The notes beneath the pieces were generated by a model. It made no database searches. It worked only from the letters and a program-made list of their open reading frames with translations, and was not told the origin of the DNA. Below, in pieces: positions 6,059 through 7,387 of a stretch of 7,387 bases of DNA. Where the stretch lies: contig JBGPFS010000122.1 in NCBI GenBank assembly GCA_041483455.1, forward strand, positions 1 through 7,387. The letters are read 5' to 3'. Numbering within the stretch: the stretch's first letter is position 1; the number at the start of each line of letters is the position of its first letter. The position numbers were made by a program, and so were the translations under genes. This DNA is from JBGPFS01 sp041483455. GTDB taxonomy: Bacteria > Chloroflexota > Limnocylindria > Limnocylindrales > CSP1-4.

Positions 6059-6867
6059 CGGAGGCCCGCCTCGAGCGGCTCGCCGCCGGTCACCTCGGCA
6101 TGGAGGATGGCCAGGCCCTTGAGCGTGAGGTCCGGGTCGAGCGTCTCGATCCCCGGCACGTCGCGGGCCCACGGTGCGGCGGAGAGGCCGCCGGTCAGGA
6201 CGGTCCGGACCGCGGCCGGCTCGATCCCCGAGGCATCCGCCAGCTCGCGCCGGATCCGTTCGACGAGACCGCCCAGGAGCGCCTCGTAGCCCAGGACCGC
6301 CCCGGCCTGGATCGCGCTCACGGTGTCCCGCCCGATCGCCCGGTCGGGCCGTCGGAGCTCGACCCGGGGCAGCCTGGCCGTCCGTGTCGCGAGGGCTTCG
6401 AGGCCCAGCTCGAGGCCCGGAGCGATCGCCCCGCCGAGGAAGGCGCCGTCGGCCGCGACGGCATCGACGGTCGTGGCGGTCCCCGCGTCGGCGACCACCG
6501 CAGGCGTGCCGTGGAGCCGGGCGACCGCCAGCGCGTTGACCAGCCGGTCCGCGCCGACGTCCTGCGGTCGGTCGACCCGGATCGCGAGGGGGACCGTGCC
6601 CGACCCCGCCACGATGAGGGGTCGGCCGCGCCGCTCGGCGACGGCCTCCAGGGCGGCCGTGAGGGTGGGCACGACCGAGGCGCAGGCGATCGCATCGACA
6701 TCCGCGACGGCCGTGAGGTCGAGGCCGAGCAGGCCCTCGAGCAGGAGCTCGAGCTCGTCCGGGGTGGCGCCGACATCCGTGCGCGCCCGGCGGACCGCGA
6801 CCAGGCGCCCGCCGCGGACCAGGCCGGTCGTGAGGTTCGAGTTGCCGATGTCGATCGCCAGGAGCAT
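6055..6867 (-). CDS. coaX: Type III pantothenate kinase
   Basis: Phosphorylates pantothenate to 4'-phosphopantothenate, the entry step to coenzyme A. CoaX enzymes belong to the ASKHA fold, are generally insensitive to feedback by coenzyme A and need a monovalent cation. The 270 residues are close to the usual 255-265. Seen: the phosphate-binding DIGNSNL at 6-12, PQDVGADRLVNA at 101-112 with Asp107 as the likely catalytic base, the second phosphate motif DAGTATTVD at 127-135, GGAIAPG at 145-151, and LTGGLSA at 224-230. The start at 6867 puts MLLAIDIGNSN at the N-terminus, exactly as expected. The open frame runs on upstream but only as the shadow of the divergent gene. The -10-like TATCAT six bases before the ATG suggests a leaderless transcript and marks coaX as first gene of the coaX-coaBC-panB-panC operon. 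Confidence 0.96.
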   Translation of the reverse strand: MLLAIDIGNSNLTTGLVRGGRLVAVRRARTDVGATPDELELLLEGLLGLDLTAVADVDAIACASVVPTLTAALEAVAERRGRPLIVAGSGTVPLAIRVDRPQDVGADRLVNALAVARLHGTPAVVADAGTATTVDAVAADGAFLGGAIAPGLELGLEALATRTARLPRVELRRPDRAIGRDTVSAIQAGAVLGYEALLGGLVERIRRELADASGIEPAAVRTVLTGGLSAAPWARDVPGIETLDPDLTLKGLAILHAEVTGGEPLEAGLR

Positions 6868-6873
6868 GCGCCG

Positions 6874-6879
6874 ATGATA
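6874..6879 (-). promoter_or_regulatory. -10-like element TATCAT for the coaX operon
   Basis: On the minus strand TATCAT ends at 6874 and six bases (CGGCGC) separate it from the coaX ATG at 6867. This is the same geometry as the two plus-strand promoters in the window. No Shine-Dalgarno lies before coaX and no clear -35 box is seen, as upstream sequence is almost pure G/C. It is the likely promoter of the whole pantothenate/coenzyme A operon. Confidence 0.6.
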
Positions 6880-6906
6880 CGCGGGGCGCGGGGCCCGGCC
6901 GGCGGC

Positions 6907-6912
6907 TACGAT
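6907..6912 (+). promoter_or_regulatory. -10-like element TACGAT for the DUF4260-type gene
   Basis: TACGAT ends at 6912, followed by six bases (GCGCCG) and the ATG at 6919. The layout matches the promoters at 950 and 6874 and again predicts a transcript with little or no leader. No Shine-Dalgarno or recognisable -35 box is present. It lies back to back with the coaX promoter; the start codons are only 51 bases apart. Confidence 0.55.
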
Positions 6913-6918
6913 GCGCCG

Positions 6919-7317
6919 ATGACACCTCCCGGTCCCACGGTCGAGCGCCTGCCGGCGATCGCCCCGGCGCAGTTCCTGCGGGCCGAGTCGGCGGCCCTCT
7001 TCCTCGCCGGCGCGGCGGCCTGGGTGGCGCTCGGCGGATCGTGGCTCCTCCTGGTGCCGGCCCTGCTCGCGCCGGATCTGTCGATGGTCGGCTACCTGGC
7101 GAGTCCCCGAGCCGGCGCGCTCACCTACAACCTGGTCCATAACCTCGTCCTCGCGCTCGGACTCCTCGGTCTCGGTTGGGCGACGAGCACGCCCGCCCCG
7201 ATGCTCGGCGGAGCCGTCCTGGTCGCCCACGTCGGGATGGACCGGACGCTCGGCTACGGGCTCAAGCGGCCGACCGACTTCCGGGACACCCACCTGGGCC
7301 GGATCGGCCGGGGCTGA
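6919..7317 (+). CDS. DUF4260-type small integral membrane protein, 132 aa
   Basis: A hydrophobic protein with about four predicted membrane segments (near residues 19-39, 41-60, 70-88 and 94-108). It carries the pattern I associate with the DUF4260 family: an early Glu (Glu23), APDLSMVGY at 51-59, TYNLVHN at 69-75, AHVGMDRTLGYGLK at 103-116 and FRDTHLG at 121-127. The conserved His74, His104, Asp108 and His125 could form a membrane-proximal polar or metal site, though that is inference. The family has no established function. The ATG at 6919 is preferred because a much longer upstream frame only shadows coaX, the protein then starts just before the first hydrophobic stretch, and a -10-like hexamer lies six bases away. 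It is transcribed divergently from the coaX operon, with which no functional link is evident. Confidence 0.88.
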   Translation: MTPPGPTVERLPAIAPAQFLRAESAALFLAGAAAWVALGGSWLLLVPALLAPDLSMVGYLASPRAGALTYNLVHNLVLALGLLGLGWATSTPAPMLGGAVLVAHVGMDRTLGYGLKRPTDFRDTHLGRIGRG

Positions 7318-7348
7318 CGACGGCCGCAGCTGTCGATCCCCCTCGTGG

Positions 7349-7387
7349 TCATCGAGCCAGCCGCTCCACGAACCGCCTGACCCTGGC
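7349..7387 (-). CDS. Possible C-terminal tail of a minus-strand gene (start outside window)
   Basis: On the minus strand the last 12 codons of the window read ARVRRFVERLAR and end in TGA at 7351-7349. This basic, helix-like ending is typical of a real C-terminus, and the gene would converge on the DUF4260-type gene with a 31-base gap. With only 12 residues this is a suggestion; the bases could equally be intergenic. Confidence 0.3.
   Translation of the reverse strand, partial: ARVRRFVERLAR

Larger units (their letters stand above)
6866..6925. repeat. Two 15-bp direct repeats flanking the divergent promoter region
   Basis: ATGCGCCGATGATAC (6866-6880) recurs as ATGCGCCGATGACAC (6911-6925), 14 of 15 identical, with copies starting 45 bases apart. 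The left copy covers the coaX start region and its -10-like hexamer; the right copy covers the leader-like segment and start codon of the divergent gene. It could be an operator pair or a chance match in GC-rich sequence constrained by start codons. Confidence 0.5.

Noticed and set aside
4827..6550. Long plus-strand frames opposite coaBC and coaX (for example 4976-6289)
   Set aside because: Same antisense artefact: Arg/Asp/Gly-rich, no recognisable domain, opposite intact motif-bearing genes.
6059..6925. An open frame upstream of coaBC that would make a 748-residue fusion protein
   Set aside because: It is the shadow of coaX in another frame: composition is Arg/Gly/Pro-rich and low-complexity. 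The true CoaC N-terminus begins at 6058 with an ATGA overlap to coaX.
6868..7293. N-terminal extension of coaX by 142 residues
   Set aside because: The extension lies antisense to the DUF4260-type gene and resembles no domain. The kinase motif DIGNSN must be at the N-terminus, and the -10-like hexamer is placed for the ATG at 6867.
7318..7348. Terminator after the DUF4260-type gene
   Set aside because: Only short 4-bp pairings around the CAGCTG palindrome are visible, too weak to call.

Overview
This is a very GC-rich bacterial window with densely packed genes, one-base or four-base gene overlaps, and little intergenic DNA. Codons strongly favour G or C in third position, which is why long meaningless reading frames lie opposite almost every real gene. 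The host cannot be fixed from the sequence. The composition and gene types would fit a high-GC Chloroflexota lineage (Limnocylindria-like) or an actinobacterium, and that placement is inference only.

Layout, left to right. (1) Bases 1-807, plus strand: the C-terminal two thirds of a glutamate dehydrogenase (amino-acid/ammonia metabolism), followed by a perfect 13-bp hairpin terminator. (2) Bases 962-2875, plus strand: a tight three-gene unit. It holds an unrecognised acidic soluble protein, a 51-residue single-span membrane protein too short for most gene callers, and a P-loop BioD-like/DRTGG-domain protein related to the N-terminal part of long phosphotransacetylases. (3) Bases 2903-6867, minus strand: a four-gene pantothenate/coenzyme A operon, read in the order coaX, coaBC, panB, panC. 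PanB and PanC make pantothenate from ketoisovalerate-derived pantoate and beta-alanine. CoaX (type III pantothenate kinase) phosphorylates it. CoaBC adds and decarboxylates cysteine to give 4'-phosphopantetheine. panD, a ketopantoate reductase, coaD and coaE are not in the window. (4) Bases 6919-7317, plus strand: a small DUF4260-type membrane protein divergent from coaX. A possible C-terminal tail of a minus-strand gene lies at the right edge.

The most interesting signals are regulatory. Three transcription units start with the same layout, a TAYSAT -10-like hexamer exactly 6 bases before ATG with no Shine-Dalgarno, which is what leaderless transcripts look like. The 51-bp coaX/DUF4260 divergent region also has a 15-bp direct repeat (14/15 match) over the two start regions. 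In CoaBC, two residues that are catalytic in the E. coli decarboxylase domain (Asn125 and Cys158) are replaced by Asp and Ser. No mobile elements, CRISPR arrays, rRNA or tRNA genes were seen, and most of the window looks like ordinary core metabolism.
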